Positions 15,078 through 15,494 of a stretch of 15,494 bases of DNA are shown here, one piece after another (positions within the stretch are counted from its first letter, which is position 1; each line of letters begins with the position of its first letter). The notes under the pieces were generated by a model, which worked only from the letters and a program-made list of their open reading frames with translations, was not told the origin of the DNA and searched no databases. The position numbers and the translations under genes are program-made. Where the stretch lies: contig DGQJ01000407.1 of the NCBI GenBank assembly GCA_002389705.1, positions 1-15,494 of the forward strand. The letters are read 5' to 3'. This DNA is from Bacteroidales bacterium UBA4417 (GTDB lineage: Bacteria; Bacteroidota; Bacteroidia; Bacteroidales; UBA4417).

Positions 15078-15494
15078 ATGAATAAAAATTATTACTGCGT
15101 AATTATGGCCGGTGGAGTTGGTGCCCGTTTTTGGCCCCTTAGCCGCAATTCGCGCCCCAAACAGTTTATTGACATACTCGGAACCGGCGAAACCCTGATC
15201 CAGCAAACCTTCAGGAGGCTTACCACGGTATGCCCGCCCGAAAACATTTTTGTTGTTACCCACCTTAACTATTTCGACCAGGTAATTGAACAACTCCCGG
15301 GCATTGTACCCGAACATGTGCTGTGTGAGCCTATGCGCCGTAACACTGCTCCCTGCATAGCTTATGCCACGCATAAAATTCACAAGATGAATCCCGATGC
15401 CAGTATTGTAGTTGCGCCTTCCGACCACATCATCCTGAAAGAGGAAGAATTTACCCAAACCCTGCTTTGCGCCTTGCAGGCTGCCACGCAAAAC
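15078..15494 (+). CDS. manC: Mannose-1-phosphate guanylyltransferase, 3' end missing
   Basis: An ATG at 15078 opens a frame that runs to the end of the window (139 codons, no stop). The N-terminus is the nucleotidyltransferase signature of GDP-mannose pyrophosphorylases: MAGGVGARFWPLSRNSRPKQ (residues 10-29), with the Gly-rich loop and the Lys of PKQF. Further marks are EPMRRNTAPCIAYA (about 89-102) and VVAPSDHII (about 114-122). The enzyme makes GDP-mannose from mannose-1-phosphate and GTP for cell-surface glycans and for GDP-fucose. The complete protein would be about 360 residues in the short form or about 470 with an isomerase domain; the window cannot tell which. Its promoter element is at 15009-15016. 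Confidence 0.95.
   Translation, partial: MNKNYYCVIMAGGVGARFWPLSRNSRPKQFIDILGTGETLIQQTFRRLTTVCPPENIFVVTHLNYFDQVIEQLPGIVPEHVLCEPMRRNTAPCIAYATHKIHKMNPDASIVVAPSDHIILKEEEFTQTLLCALQAATQN

Noticed and set aside
14988..15491. 167-codon minus-strand ORF at the right edge
   Set aside because: It is the antisense shadow of manC; the plus frame has the full GDP-mannose pyrophosphorylase signature and runs off the window.

Overview
The window looks like chromosomal DNA of a member of the Bacteroidota, most likely Bacteroidales or a close relative. Several starts are preceded by the Bacteroidota -7 promoter element TAnnTTTG, there are almost no Shine-Dalgarno sequences, lipoproteins are frequent, and the protein variants are of Bacteroidota type. 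These include a 419-residue phosphoglycerate kinase with a charged insertion, a SprT-like protein with a reduced C-terminus, and a PpiD-like periplasmic foldase. The genus cannot be told from the sequence. No insertion sequence, prophage, CRISPR array or RNA gene was found; the content is mostly housekeeping.

Layout. Bases 1-990 hold the 3' part of a PpiD-like peptidyl-prolyl isomerase, closed by a strong terminator. A gene-free stretch follows to 1424. On the minus strand, mrdA (PBP2, 2681-4492) and rodA (1425-2684) form an overlapping pair, the transpeptidase and glycosyltransferase of the elongasome, here without mreBCD next to them. Also on the minus strand is a lipoprotein alpha/beta hydrolase with a helical C-terminal half (4818-6188). 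A divergent region of about 460 bp carries a 14-bp-period repeat array, a clear promoter and a possible leader ORF with an attenuator-like inverted repeat. It precedes tryptophanase (tnaA, 6651-8027). tnaA converges on an SPFH/stomatin-like protein (8210-9097), with a second repeat element between them.

A small A+T-rich lipoprotein (9362-9808, minus) lies back to back with pgk (10086-11345, plus), which ends in a strong terminator. On the minus strand follow a cvpA-type membrane protein (11605-12114) and an MlaE/MlaF-like lipid ABC transporter pair (12323-13824). On the plus strand a small Cys-containing lipoprotein (13997-14197) overlaps a SprT-like metalloprotein (14181-14795). A third repeat element follows, then the first 139 codons of manC, mannose-1-phosphate guanylyltransferase, which runs off the right edge.

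Shared theme. Many of these genes serve the cell envelope: PpiD (periplasmic folding), PBP2/RodA (peptidoglycan), MlaEF (lipid transport), CvpA, SPFH protein, three lipoproteins and ManC (GDP-mannose for glycans). TnaA and Pgk are metabolic. The least explained material is non-coding: three intergenic arrays with a 14-bp period, two of which (8052-8210 and 14817-14926) clearly belong to one dispersed family, and the tnaA leader.
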